From contig CM077666.1 in assembly GCA_039707655.1 (NCBI GenBank), positions 288,103,166-288,167,165 on the forward strand: 64,000 nucleotides of DNA, read 5' to 3'. The notes below the pieces were generated by a model. The model saw only the letters and a program-made list of their open reading frames with translations. It was not told where the DNA came from and did no database searches. Both the position numbers and the translations under genes were made by a program. Shown piece by piece: positions 44,742 through 56,145 of this stretch; the stretch's first letter is position 1; each line of letters opens with the position of its first letter. This DNA is from Elymus sibiricus. Lineage: Eukaryota > Streptophyta > Magnoliopsida > Poales > Poaceae.

Positions 44742-47628
44742 TCATGTTTTATATGTTTTCTTTCAATAATGTGCCAAGTAAAGCCTTTGGGATAGTGTGG
44801 ATACTTGTTGATTCGATTCCGTGCAAAAACAGAAACTTTTGCGTCCAGTGCTGGAATTTCTATTCTGTACTGGAGCGTGAGAAAATTCTGAAATTTTTAC
44901 AGAGCATTGGGTTACAATTTTTTTACGTTTTCTTAATTTTTCAGAATTGTTGGAGGTACAGAAGTATGGCTTTAAAATCGCTCACTACATGCTGTTCTGT
45001 TTTTGACAGATTCTGTTTTTGGTGCATATTTGCTTGTTTAGTGTTTCCATAGCTTATATTGAGTAATATAAATTGTGGAAATGATAGAATACAGTAGGAA
45101 TTATGTGAGAACAATTATGAAACTTGTCTTGACAGTACCTAAGTGGATGATTTATTTCTATCATACTAACCTATCTCACAAGATCCGTTAAGTTTTATGT
45201 GATTGAAGTTTTCAAGTTTTGGGTGAGATATCGATATGAGGAGAATAAGGAGTGGCAAAACCCTAAGCTTTGGGATTCCCAAGGCAACCCAAGGTAATAC
45301 TCAAGGAAGACTCAAGCGTCTAAGCTTGGGGATGCCCCGGAAGGCATCCCCTCTTTTGTCTTCTACATTATCTGTAACCTTACTTGGAGCTATATTTTTA
45401 TTCGTCACATGATATGAGTTTTGCTTGGAGCATCATTTTCTTTTATTGAGATTTGCTTGCTGTTATTTAGAATCATGTTTTGTATCTTTTAGTTGAATAA
45501 AATGCCAATTATAGCCTTTACCATGCTTAGTTTGCAAGTTTATGTGTTGCTGTTTGAAAACAGAAAGTTTTCTGTTATGTCTAGAATATTCCTGAATAGT
45601 AAGAACATGATAAAAATCTGAAATTTTTATACAGAAAGCATGCATGAGTTCTGTGTCACGTGGTAAGTTTTCAGAATTTTTGGAGTTAGGTAAGTATGGA
45701 TTCTTATTCCTCTTTTACAGACTGTTCTGTTTTGGCAGATTTCGGTTATAGTTGCATTGTTTGCATATGTTGCTTGTTTAATGTTTCTATTTTTGGATAG
45801 GAGTATTAAATATGAAGAGGCATTTAGTATGCAATGTTTAATTATAATTTTTGTGATTTGCTACAGCAGAGAATGTGAGGTTTTGAGTTGATTTATACTA
45901 ACTTATCTCACGAGTTCTTGTTGAGTTTTGTGTGGATGGAGTTTTTAAGATTTAGGAGAAGCCATGATATGAGAGGAATTAAGGAGACACAAAAACTCAA
46001 GCTTGGGTATGCCCAAGGCACCCCAAGATAACATTCTAAGAAGTCTCAAGCAACTAAGCTTGGGGATGCCCCGTTAGGCATCCCACCTTTCTTCATCAAC
46101 ACCTATCGGTTAGCCTAAGTTTTTACTTGTTCACATGATATGTGCTATTCTTGGAGTGTCCTTTTATTTTCATTTTGTTTGCTGTTTGAATAAAATTATC
46201 AAGATCTGAAATCTTTATTGAGAGAGAGTCTTCACATAGCTACTTAATTGTTTGACTACTCATTGTTCTTCACTTATATCTTTTTGGAGTAGTTTGTCAT
46301 TTACTCTTGTGCTTCACTTATATCCTAAGAGTAAATTATTGAATTAATTGAATATCATAAAGTTGAAATTATATGTGCTTCATATGCTTGTATCATGCCT
46401 AGTAGTAGTTTCACATTGGGTTTAGAAAGCAAAATCTATTGAAGCTTGACAATCACAATATTGGTCATACAAGCAATTCATGAATGATTAGTATAAGGAA
46501 GAGAACTTTCACATATAAATATATTATCTTGGACATCTTTTATGATTGTGAATACCCATTAATTATTTTCAAACTTGAGCAAATTAGTTGAAGTTGGACA
46601 ATGAAGACAACGTAATGAGTTATGTTTGGGTATATTTGCATAGAAGTTATATTGTTATGGATCCTCCAACATGTGGTGCTTGCTTAGGATCTTTTGCTAG
46701 TCAAAAATTCGTACTAAGGAGAGATACTACTTGTGCATCCAAAAACCCTTAAACCCAGTTTCTTCCCATGAGTGTCCACCATATCTACCTATGGATTGAA
46801 TAAGATCCTTCAAGTAAGTTGTCATCGGTGCAAAAAGCAATAAAAATTGCTCCTAAAATATGTATGATCTTTTATTGCAAGGGAAAATAAGCGTTGTACG
46901 AACTTGTGATGGTAAAGAAATAAAAGCGACAGACTGCATAATAAAGGTTGCTATCACAAGGGGCAATATAACGTGACGTTCCTTTGCATTAAGGGCTTGC
47001 ACATCCAAAAATCAAAAGCGCATGCCAACCTCTGCTTCCCTTTGCGAAGGGCCTATCTTTTAATTTATGTATTTACTTTTATGCAAGATTCAATAGTATT
47101 ACTTCTCATTTCAACCTCAATTATTCTCTAGTTGGTAAGCATCATGTGGTGGGGAAAGATCCAGGCACATATGGCCAGTCAAATATATTTGATCATGAAT
47201 TATTATTGTTGACAATTATCTCTATGATAAATGAGTTGCGAGGTGAAAATTATGCCCCTATCTTTCTCTGTGTTCGATGGATGCCATTTGTTCTAAAAAT
47301 ATGCTTTGAGTACTAGCAATCATAGAAGACTATATGATAATAGATTATGTGGAGCTCTTACTTAGACTTTGTTGAAATTATGTTGAATTGCAATTGTTTG
47401 GTGACTAAGAACATAGGTTGTTAAGTTTCAAGAGAATGCATTGTTTGAACCATAACATGTGAATTGATTGCTACTTTATCATGATGAGTTTTATGAGAAA
47501 GAGTTTCTGTTATGATGCTAGGAAAAGTGATTGAAATTACCATTGATCAAACTTATGTACTATGCTAGCATTCACACTTCATAAATTATTTCTTTTATCA
47601 TTTACCTACTCGAGGACGAGCAGGAATT
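44742..47628 (+). other. B2 3' noncoding region with polypurine-tract hairpins
   Basis: No credible gene. Polypurine 14-mer copies: 45322-45335, 46056-46069, variants at 45264-45277 and 45999-46012, and one inside the ORF at 43923-43936. Hairpins: GGGGATGCC/GGCATCCCC at 45328-45351 (9 bp, loop CCGGAA) and an 8-bp form at 46063-46084. Homologous to B1 35664-38619. Confidence 0.72.
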
Positions 47629-47642
47629 AAGCTTGGGGATGC
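47629..47642 (+). other. B2 terminal polypurine tract
   Basis: AAGCTTGGGGATGC directly abutting the TG of the 3' LTR. Confidence 0.82.
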
Positions 47643-49289
47643 TGATACGTCTCCAATGTATCTATAATTTATGAAGTATTCATGCCATGTTTATAACAAT
47701 TCTATATGGTTTTGGTATGATTTGATTAGAACTAACCCGGACTGACGCTGTTTTCAGCAGAACTACCGTGGTGTTGTTTTTTGTGCAGAAATAAAAGTTC
47801 TCGGAATTGGACGAAACTTTTTGACGGTTTTTTTTTGGACCAAAAGAGACCCTCGAAGTTTCGTGGAAGGACCAGAAGCCTCACGAGGTGCTCACAAGCC
47901 ACCATGGCGCGCCAGGGGGGTGGCATGCCGTGGTACCTCGTGGGCCCATCTTAGCCCATCTTCGCGTGATTCCAACGCTGAAAAATCATATAAATAGAGA
48001 AATCCCCAGAAATTAACCTAGAACTTGGACTCCACTGCCGCAAGCCTCTGTATCATCGAAATACCATCTGGAGCCCTGTTTCGGCACCCTGCCGGAGGGG
48101 GAAATCATCACCGGAGGCCATCTTCATCATCCCGGCGGTCTCCATGATGAGGAGGGAGTAGTTCACCCTCGAGGCTAGGCCTATGTACTAGTAGCTATGT
48201 GTTTGATCTCTCTCTCTCTCTCGTGTTTTTGATTTGGCACGATCTTGATGTACCGCGAGCTTTGTTAATATAGTTGGATGATATGGTGTTTTTCCCCTCT
48301 CTATCTTGTTGTGATGAATTGAGTTTTTACCTTTGAGGTTTCACTATTATCGGATTGAATACTTTTATGGATTTGAGAACACTTGATGTATGTCTTGCAT
48401 ATGAATACCCGTGGTGACAATGGGGTATTATATTGATTCACTTGATGTATGTTTTGGCACTCAACTCGCGGATTCCCGAGGTGATATTGGGGTAATCTAT
48501 GCATAGGGGTTGATGCACTATTTCGTCCTACTTTCTTCAGTAGAAATCTTGGGGCACTCTTTGAAGTTCTTTGTGTGGATTGAATATTATGAATCTGAAG
48601 TTGTTTGATGCATATCGAATAATCAACTCACGGATACTTGTGGTGACATTGGAGTATCTAGGTGACATTAGAGTTGGTTGATGTGTATCATATGGTGTTA
48701 TTTTAGTACGAACTCTAGGGCTGTTTGTGACACTTATAGGGATGGCTCAATAGATTGATCGGAAAGGATAACTTTGAGGTGGTTTTGTACCCTACAACAA
48801 TTTCTATCTTATGTTCTCCGCTAATAGGAACTTTGGAGTGATTCTTTGTCGCACGTTGAGGGATTGTTATAAGATCCAATTATGTTAGCATTGTTGAGAG
48901 ATTGCACTAGTGAAAGTATGAACCCTAGGCCTTGTTTTCAAGCATTGCAATACCATTTGTGCTCCGTTTTATCAATTGCTACCTTGCTATTTTTTATTTT
49001 TTAGATTACAAAACCTATATCTACTATCCATACTACACTTGTATCACAATCTCTTCGCCGAACTAGTGCACCTATACAATTTGTCATTGTATTGGATGTG
49101 TTGGGGACACAAGAGATTTCTTGTATTTGGTTGCAGGGTTCTTTGAGAGATACCATCTTCATCCTATGCCTCCCACGGATTGATAAACCTTGGGTCATCC
49201 ACTTGAGGGAAAATTGCTACTGTCCTACAAAACTATGCGCTTGGAGGCCCAACACGAGTCTACAAGAATAAGTTGTGTAGTAGACATCA
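47643..49289 (+). repeat. B2 3' LTR
   Basis: 1,647 bp, TGATACGTCTCC...GTAGACATCA, nearly identical by eye to 41950-43598. Confidence 0.94.
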
Positions 49290-49294
49290 TCGTT

Positions 49295-50286
49295 GACGAA
49301 TTAGGTTAGGCTGAGGAGTTAGGATTTCGCCAGTGCTATCTGCCTATCGTGAGGAAATTGAGTGCCCCGACGAAATTGAGAGTTCAATTTTCCGACCGTT
49401 GCTGCGCCGCGTGCCAGCTGTCGAGTGGATTCTTATCCTGACAACGGTCATGTCTGAGAAGGGCATTTATGACAATTCATGTCGGGTTGCCCCTGGCTAT
49501 ATATAGCCGCCCCCCACAACCACTAGTTGCTTGACTGCTCTAGAGAAAGATTGGCACTTGTCATTTGAGAGCAACCCTTCCCTTGACGACTTTGTGAGAA
49601 CCCAAGTGAGGAAAAACCCAACCAGAGCCAAAGTGATTGAGCATCACTGAAGAAGTTGATCTGTGTGATCCGACGCTTGTTACCTTTGAAGACTGTCATT
49701 CTTCCAGACGGTTAGGCATCATGTTCTGAGCACCCAAGAGTAATTGTGGTGTGCCGGTGAACAAGTCTGTGAAGGTTTTGGAAGTCTACCTTGAAGAATT
49801 ACCATGAGTGATTGGGCGTGGTCTAAGTGACCATAGCTGAAGAGGAATACGGTGAGGACTAAGTGTCCTCCGAGGTAAGACTCAGCCGCGTCAACCAGAC
49901 GTACAGTTGATACAGCAACTGGAACTGGTCTACCAAATCGTTGTGTCTTCACCGAGCCCAACTGGTTTCAAATTCCTCACCCTTTACCTTTATGCAATTC
50001 CGCTGCTGAAGAACTTGTGCTTTACTTTTCTGAAGAATTTGAACTGAAGACTTTCAACATGTTGTTTTTCATTTCTTTAGTTCATCTTCCTCATGCATGT
50101 CTGCCTGTATGATCCCATGTTCTTCACTTGTATGTATTTCATATGCATGCTACTTGTATCTGTGTCGATCTAGTTTCGCCTCTGTTTCTATTCGTCACTC
50201 TGATTTTCATCAAATTCCTCGGAGTTTGACGAATTTCTAAAAATCTCCCATTCACCCCCCCCTCTGGGAGTAAACCTGCACTTTCA
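49295..50286 (+). repeat. C2 5' LTR, second piece
   Basis: It continues from 41949 after B2 and one TSD copy. TATATATAG at about 49498 is a TATA candidate. It ends CTGCACTTTCA at 50286; total LTR about 1.4 kb. Confidence 0.82.
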
Positions 50287-50288
50287 AT

Positions 50289-50300
50289 TGGTCTCAGAGC
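50289..50300 (+). other. C2 primer binding site (tRNA-Met-like)
   Basis: TGGTCTCAGAGC, one mismatch from the initiator tRNA-Met complement TGGTATCAGAGC, two bases after the LTR. Confidence 0.75.
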
Positions 50301-50353
50301 AAGGTACTCCCTTGTTCTGTGTGATTTTGGTTTAACCACCTGGAGGTTTAGTT

Positions 50354-51744
50354 ATGTCGACCGCAGGTATGATCAAGTTATCCGCTGCGTGCCCCATCTT
50401 CGATGGCACGGACTATCCCTACTGGAAGAATAAGATGCGAATGCATCTTGAGGCAATTGACAACGATCTCTGGTTCATCGTCGAGAATGGAGTTTCTATC
50501 GTGGCTCCAAGCATCAATGCCACTGACGTGAAGAGATTCAAGTAACTCGACTCTCAAGTGAAGAATATCATATGTGGTCATCTGAATAAAGGACAGTATG
50601 GTAGAGTGAGTGCTTTGGAAACTTCGAAGCTTATCTGGGATAGGCTTTCCAAGGTCAATGAGGGGGTCTCCACTCAACGTGATTCCCGAGTTGACGTGCT
50701 TCGCAATCTCTTCAATTGCTTCAAGAGGCTTGACAATGAGAATGTGCAGCAAACCTTCGACCGCCTTACTGATATCTCCAATGAGCTTCAAGCTCTTGGT
50801 GCTACTGACATCACCGATCATGAGGTGGTGAAGAAATTGCTGAGGTCACTGTACAGTTCCTTCGACACCTTGGCACTGATGATTCAAGAGCGCCATGACT
50901 ACAAGTCACTTGACCCGGCTGATATTCTTGAAAGGCTCAACACTCATGAATTTCAGCAAGCAGAGAAAAGAGATATGTATGGTCCCAGCTATGGTCGTCC
51001 TCGCTCTCTGAAGGCAAAAGCAAAAGCCAAGGCAATTTCTTCATCTAAAGAAGAAGAGGAATATGAGAGCAGTTCTGATGGTGCTGAGGAAATTGGCAGA
51101 GAACTGGCAATGCTTGTGAAGAAGTTCCAGAAGTTTTCCAAGAAGAACCGCTTTGGAAAGTCTTCAAAGTATGACTCGAAGAACACTGGAGAAGCATCTG
51201 CTCGAGACTACAACAAGAGAACCTGTCACAAATGCAAGAAGCCAGGCCACTACATCGCCGACTGCCCTCTATGGCAAAAGAAGAAGAAGAAGAGCAGGGA
51301 TGATGGCTCTGATGGAAAAAGAAGAAGTCCTCAAAGTCTTCATCAAAATCTTCATCACACAAGAAAAGCAGTTCCAGCAGAGCTCGCGCATTCATTGGAA
51401 AGGAAATGGATTCTGAGGAAGAATCTGATAATGAGCAAGCTGAGGAATCTGAGGAGGAGTCAGACACTGGTGTGGCGAGCCTTGCTCTCGCTACTGAATA
51501 CGTCAGCAAGTCCATCTTCAACCCTGAAGATAATGGTATCTCCACCAACAATGATGACTGTGCTGATGACTACACTCCCACCTATTGCTTCATGGCAAGA
51601 GGTGCAAAGGTAACCTCACAAGAAGCTTACTTTGAAACTTCCAGTGATGATGACTCTGAGTGTGAATCTAAACCAAGCTATAAGAATTTGCTAAAATTGG
51701 AACTGAGCAACAACATGCTATGGAAAAGATTCAAAAACTGCTAG
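50354..51744 (+). pseudogene. C2 gag (UBN2) with zinc knuckle and acidic tail
   Basis: It starts MSTAGMIKLSAACPIFDGTD. A TAA at 50543-50545 interrupts KRFK-LDSQVK. The gag core continues (YSSFDTLALMIQERHDYKSL) to CHKCKKPGHYIADC, a perfect CX2CX4HX4C zinc knuckle near 51228. A Lys/Ser-rich run follows, with a frameshift near 51318; then an acidic segment (MDSEEESDNEQAEESEEESD) and YCFMARGAKVTSQEAYFETS. The frame is lost again near 51700. This order fits SIRE/Maximus gag. Confidence 0.8.
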
Positions 51745-52819
51745 ACAAAAGCGATGACCTGTTTGACGAGGAAATGGATCGTAGTCAAGCTTTGTCTGAG
51801 GATCTCAGACAGCTTAAGTCACAGTATGACGAACTTGAAAGTCATCATGTGTCCCTCTCAGCCGAGCACGAGAAGCTGTCCTATGAATTTCTTCAAAGGA
51901 AACAAGATCTCGAGAAGCTGAGAGTGTCTCATGATGATCTTCAAAAAGAAAACAATTCACTCCTCGCTCAATAGATCAGTACCGCTCAGGAAGAATTTAT
52001 TGCACCATGCCTAAAATGCCTTGAGCTGAATGTTCAAATGCTTCAGTACTTTCAATTGTTTCAACTGCTTCGGTGGCTACTAACCCCTCATCTGAGGAAG
52101 CTACATGTGATACTGATGAAAATGCAGGGCTGAAGGAATTGTACGTCATTGGCATGTACAAAAGCTTCAAAGGGCATCAAACCCTTTGTGATGTGCTCAA
52201 AAAGCAAATTCTTCATAGGAACCCTAAAGAGGGTATTGCTTTTGAGAGAAAGCTCAATGCTGATGGTTCGTATTGGAAGACTGAGCAGTATCCCAAAACC
52301 ACATGGGTTGCTGCAAAGGGACCTCCAATAGATCCATCCACATTATCTGGCTATACGTGTGATACTTCATATTCCTCTGATGAGTCATTTGACTCCAACT
52401 ATAAACTGTTCAAGAATCAGAATGGTGAAGTCTTTGCCAGATTTGTTGGAACTAACTGCAGGAACGGTCCACCTGTGAAGAAAATCTGGGTTCCCAAAAG
52501 CCTTCTAGAAAATATTCAGGTAAATGTCATCATGACACCACCGATGAAGAAGAAACTTCCCAGGCCAAATTCTTCACAGGGATCAAAGTCGTCAAATGGA
52601 CGTAGACCTACTTATGGTCGTGTTAATGCCTCTGTTTCGCAGGGAAACAAACAGCGATCTGATGAATATGAGCACTATTCTTTGAACCACTATGTTCACA
52701 AAACTTCGAAGAATTTCTCTGCTTACTCATTCAACTACTATAACCCTCTTGTGAAGAGAAATGCATATTCCTCAATGCATAAGTTCTCCATTAATGCACT
52801 TCGTTACATTGCTTCTTAG
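51720..52819 (+). pseudogene. C2 gag-pol linker: coiled coil and WVPK segment
   Basis: Frame 51720-51974 (LLDKSDDLFDEEMDRSQALS ...) is a heptad-like coiled coil ending in TAG at 51972-51974. A shift near 52050 leads to GLKELYVIGMYKSFKGHQTL ... KIWVPKSLLENIQVNVIMTP, a segment I associate with Maximus-like polyproteins before protease. Function is structural or unknown. 52820-53081 is open to no clear product. Confidence 0.68.
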
Positions 52820-53081
52820 CCACCCATTCAGATGTGGGTGGTTAAGAAGAAGAACTAATCTCTTCTGCGGGGTCAGGTCTTCAGACAACTAAAATGTCTG
52901 ATAAATTTGCTGAAGACCTGACAAAATGCCTGTTAGGATGCAGGCTAATCATGATGAAATGAATCATTTATTTCACACATCCCTTATGCTGCTAGATATT
53001 ATTCCTTGATGAAATTGTCTGACGAAATTGATCATCATCATATTCTTCACTTTGAAGTATATAAATTTGTAAGTCAGACTA

Positions 53082-53243
53082 ATGCTTCTACAGGATGACA
53101 CACCCACAGCTACTGAATGGGTCCTGGATAGTGGCTGCACGAATCACATGACTGGTGATAGGAATTTACTCACCGATGCTCCCCTTACTCCGTCTCATCT
53201 GAAGCATATCACATACGCCGACAAAGGAAAAAGCAAGGTATTG
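53082..53243 (+). pseudogene. C2 protease, truncated by T1
   Basis: ATEWVLDSGCTNHMTGDRNL carries the copia protease motif DSG. The frame stops after DKGKSKV, where the T1 LTR begins. The C-terminal half, integrase and RT must lie beyond T1, outside the window. Confidence 0.75.
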
Positions 53244-53459
53244 TGTCGGTGTACTAAAGTATGGGTCTTTTTAGTACCCCTTACTTGTGCACGAGCAGTT
53301 GTAGCCGTACCGCGGCAAGCCTTGCCGGGGAATAGCTAGGAGTAATCACGAGACTAAGATGACAAGGAGACATTCAAGTCAACGATCAGACCAGAGAACA
53401 GAAGACCAAAGGGTTGCGGAGGCCCGGCAAGACTCTTGCCGGCAAGGCCTCGCGCCAGA

Positions 53460-53565
53460 CAAGACCCGGTCCCGGCAAGCCCCGGGCCCGGCAAGGATTC
53501 GGTCCCGGCAAGCCCCGGGCCCGGCAAGGATTCAGCCCCGGCAAGGATTCAGCCCCGGCAAGGCT
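53460..53565 (+). repeat. CCGGCAAG tandem repeats in T1 LTR
   Basis: Two copies of a roughly 33-bp unit (GGATTCGGTCCCGGCAAGCC core) followed by about two 17-bp units (CCCCGGCAAGGATTCAG). Lies about 300 bp upstream of the TATA box. Confidence 0.75.
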
Positions 53566-53856
53566 CTGCACAGTGCAGCGCTATCGCTCCAGTGCAGCGG
53601 CCAGCCTTGTCGTTTAGGGCTTGTCCTCATGGTGACGTGGTGCGATGCTGGCCACGAGATGCTTGAGCGGTGCTGATGGGATGGCTGCTTTTGCCCATCC
53701 CCTGAAAAGCTTTTCCAAGCCCAAGACGCTAAGGGACACCTCACGGTGCATTTAATGAGCTTGTCCTAAGCCGTCAGGGTTAGGTATGATAACACTGTAG
53801 CTACTTTCCACCTCATGCCTTATCTCGTACGCCACTATGGTAGCCCCTTTGATTAA

Positions 53857-53865
53857 TATAAAAGG
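53857..53865 (+). promoter_or_regulatory. TATA box of T1 LTR
   Basis: TATAAAAGG, a strong plant TATA match, about 270 bp before the LTR end. Confidence 0.65.
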
Positions 53866-54131
53866 AGGCCCGAGACGTACAGGGGGGGGGGAGGCACTAC
53901 TGGAGGCCCATTCTGCATGCGTAGCTGCTACTGTAGCTCCCAGAACTTGGCCAAGAACATCCACCATAATACAATCAAAGCAGGAGTAGGGTTTTACGCA
54001 TCCGTGCGGCCCGAACCTGGGTAAATCCCCGCGTGCTGTTCGTTAGTTCTGCTCTTCGCGCAATCCTCTCCCCTTGCCGAACCGTAAGGGATCTCCTTGG
54101 TCCCATAGGTGCTCGTTTCCCACGACATCTT

Positions 54132-54149
54132 TGGCGCGCCAGGTAGGGG
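54132..54149 (+). other. T1 primer binding site
   Basis: TGGCGCGCCAGGTAGGGG, 4 bases after the LTR, typical of Tat-lineage gypsy elements. I do not assign the tRNA with certainty. Confidence 0.7.
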
Positions 54150-54213
54150 GATCGAGGTTGTGCGAACCTGATCTGGTGATCAGCGCTTCAGATCTTCGAT
54201 CATCTTCACCGCC

Positions 54214-56145
54214 ATGGCTCCCAAGAAGAAGGGTTTCACGGCGGTTGGTCCATCTGCATCCGTCGTGCCTGATGCTGCGCGCGCAGGCGACGGGGTAGGC
54301 GCGGGTCGAGGAGGTGGAGGCTCCGAGCTTCCACGGCGTTCCGGATGGAGCTGCGCGACCTGCGGGTGGTGCAGCGACTTCCAAGGATGGAGCGGCGCCT
54401 TCCAGGACGAATACGCCGGCGCATGCACCGCGACCTTCTCAGGACGCGCGTGACGTGCAGCCTCAAGACGTTGGTGGTTCTAGGCGTCCGCATGGGAAGT
54501 CCCCTGCGCATCACTCCCAGGGTGCGCAGGGCCAAGATCCGCGTCAGCACGCTGGTGGAAGCCGCGCACGGGTGCAGAGTCGTGATGGCGCTCCTTCTAA
54601 CCCTATTAGGAGTTTGAGCAGAGGCGTTGGCGCGAGCTCAGATGCTCCTAGACTTCCCTCCCGCCGCGGAGAAGCTAGACGAGTGGCGAGCCGCTATCCA
54701 GAGCCTCATCGGCCTAGCCAACAACGACGTGCCGCAGCAGGGTGAACCCTTGCGACTGCAGTCGTCTAGGCTGGTGCGTGGCGATGGAGAGAAGACCGGA
54801 GCTAGAACGACTACGTTACGTTCCCCTCCGCTGCATCAAGAGCGGTCGTTAACTCGACGGACCGGCGCCCATGAGGATGATTCCACGGCATCGTCTGATC
54901 CGCGGGTTCGCCGCGATCAACGTCACGTTCTCCGGGAACGGAAGAAGGAGGACGCTCGAACCACCATCGAGCGCCGAAGGGAGGCGCGTCGCCAGTCCGA
55001 CAAGCGCGCTGGGACCGCTGTTGACGAGCCCGCGCCAGGGTACCCTGGCTCCCTACCTTATGAGGTGGGTTGCCCAGCGTTTACTCGTGAGCTGCGGCAA
55101 GTCCAGTGGCCCAGCTCCCGCTCCTTCAAGCCGGAAGTACCGGAGAAGTACGACGGCAAGACCCATCCGTCCGAGTTCTTGAGCATCTACACCATCGCGG
55201 TGCAGGCTGCCGGGGCTCGTGACGATAAGGTGCTGGCCAACTACTTTCCGTTGGTACTGAAGCCCAACGTGAGATCGTGGTTGATGCACCTGCCCGAGAA
55301 TTCCATCTCTTCTTGGGCCGACCTGTGCCATCAGTTTGTTGGCGCCTTCACCGGCGGCCATCAAGCTCCTGGCCAGGAGAGTGATCTGCACATCATTCCC
55401 TAGAAAGAAGGCGAAACTTTGCGCAAGTATATCCAGAGGTTCAGCCGCATCCAGCACAACATTCCTGACGTTCATCCCGCCGCCGTCATCAGCGCCTTTC
55501 ATCAGAATGTGCGCAATCGTAAGATGCGAGAGGAGCTGGCGATGAACAAAGTCAGAGATGTCGCCGACCTTTACGCTTTGGCTGACAAGTGTGCTCGGGC
55601 AGAGGAAGGAAGGAGGCTCCCCGGCGAGAACGCTGGCGCTGGAGTCGACTCCGATAGCGAAGGCGCTCCTGCCCCGGCAAAGAAGGGGCAGCGGAAGAAC
55701 AAGAAGCGCAAGGGCAAGGCCGTGCTTGCCGTCGAAGGTTCCGGCCACACAGGCACCGCCAAGAAGTCCAAGACCGACGACCCCGGCAAGGAGATTGTTG
55801 GGTGTGCGGCGTGTCAGGCCTTGGCGGCTGCCGACAGGCCGGAAGGATCCGGCAAGCAGTACTGTAAGATCCACCGTACCAAGGGCCATGATCTCCAAGA
55901 CTGCCGGCAAGTTGAGGAGCTTGCCGAGAAGCAGCGCGCCGAGTACGAAAGGCGCGACAAGGAAAGAGCCCAAAATGGTACCGGAGGGTCCGGCAGGAAG
56001 CGCGGTCGAGGAGGTCGCCGCGGCAAGCCCAGGCAGCAGCAAGAGAAGCCTGCCCGGGGCCGCGCCAAAGAGCAAAGAGATGAGGACGATGATGCAGAGG
56101 GCGATGAGTCCAGCGAACACGAGTTCCAGAAGGCTACAGAGGCCA
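54214..56145 (+). pseudogene. T1 gag
   Basis: A likely start is MAPKKKGFTAVGPSASVVPD at 54214. Two frameshifts (near 54305 and 54640) lead into the main frame. Core: YDGKTHPSEFLSIYTIAVQA, NVRSWLMHLPENSISSWADL, then TAG at 55401-55403, KEGETLRKYIQRFSRIQHNI. A Lys-rich region is followed by a Tat-type knuckle CKIHRTKGHDLQDC (C-X2-H-X4-H-X4-C) near 55862. Gag coats genomic RNA. After the first TAG the frame is open into protease. Confidence 0.82.

Larger units (their letters stand above)
41950..49289 (+). mobile_element. B2: non-autonomous LTR retrotransposon with intact orphan ORF, TSD TCGTT
   Basis: A complete 7,340-bp element: LTRs 41950-43598 and 47643-49289, perfect TSD TCGTT (41945-41949, 49290-49294), primer site, one 338-codon ORF, about 2.9 kb noncoding sequence and a terminal polypurine tract. 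No gag, protease, RT or integrase. The LTRs look very similar, and the ORF is uninterrupted, so it is probably the younger of the two B copies. Confidence 0.94.
41536..53243 (+). mobile_element. C2: SIRE/Maximus-like copia element, 5' part
   Basis: An LTR starts TGTAAGTGCATCAAGTGCC at 41536 and ends CTTTCA at 50286, interrupted by B2. A copia-type primer site, UBN2 gag with zinc knuckle, a long acidic/coiled-coil linker and a protease start follow. T1 cuts it at about 53243; the rest lies beyond the window. The long linker fits the SIRE/Maximus lineage. Confidence 0.8.
53244..54127 (+). repeat. T1 5' LTR
   Basis: About 884 bp from TGTCGGTGTACTAAAG to CACGACA. The start could be 53242 (TGTGTCGG); no second LTR or TSD is in the window to decide. 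It holds GC-rich tandem repeats, a TATA box and a poly-G run (53883-53892). Confidence 0.75.

Noticed and set aside
53386..53676. Overlapping Pro/Arg/Gly-rich frames in T1 LTR
   Set aside because: They are generated by the CCGGCAAG tandem repeats and have no start context or homology.
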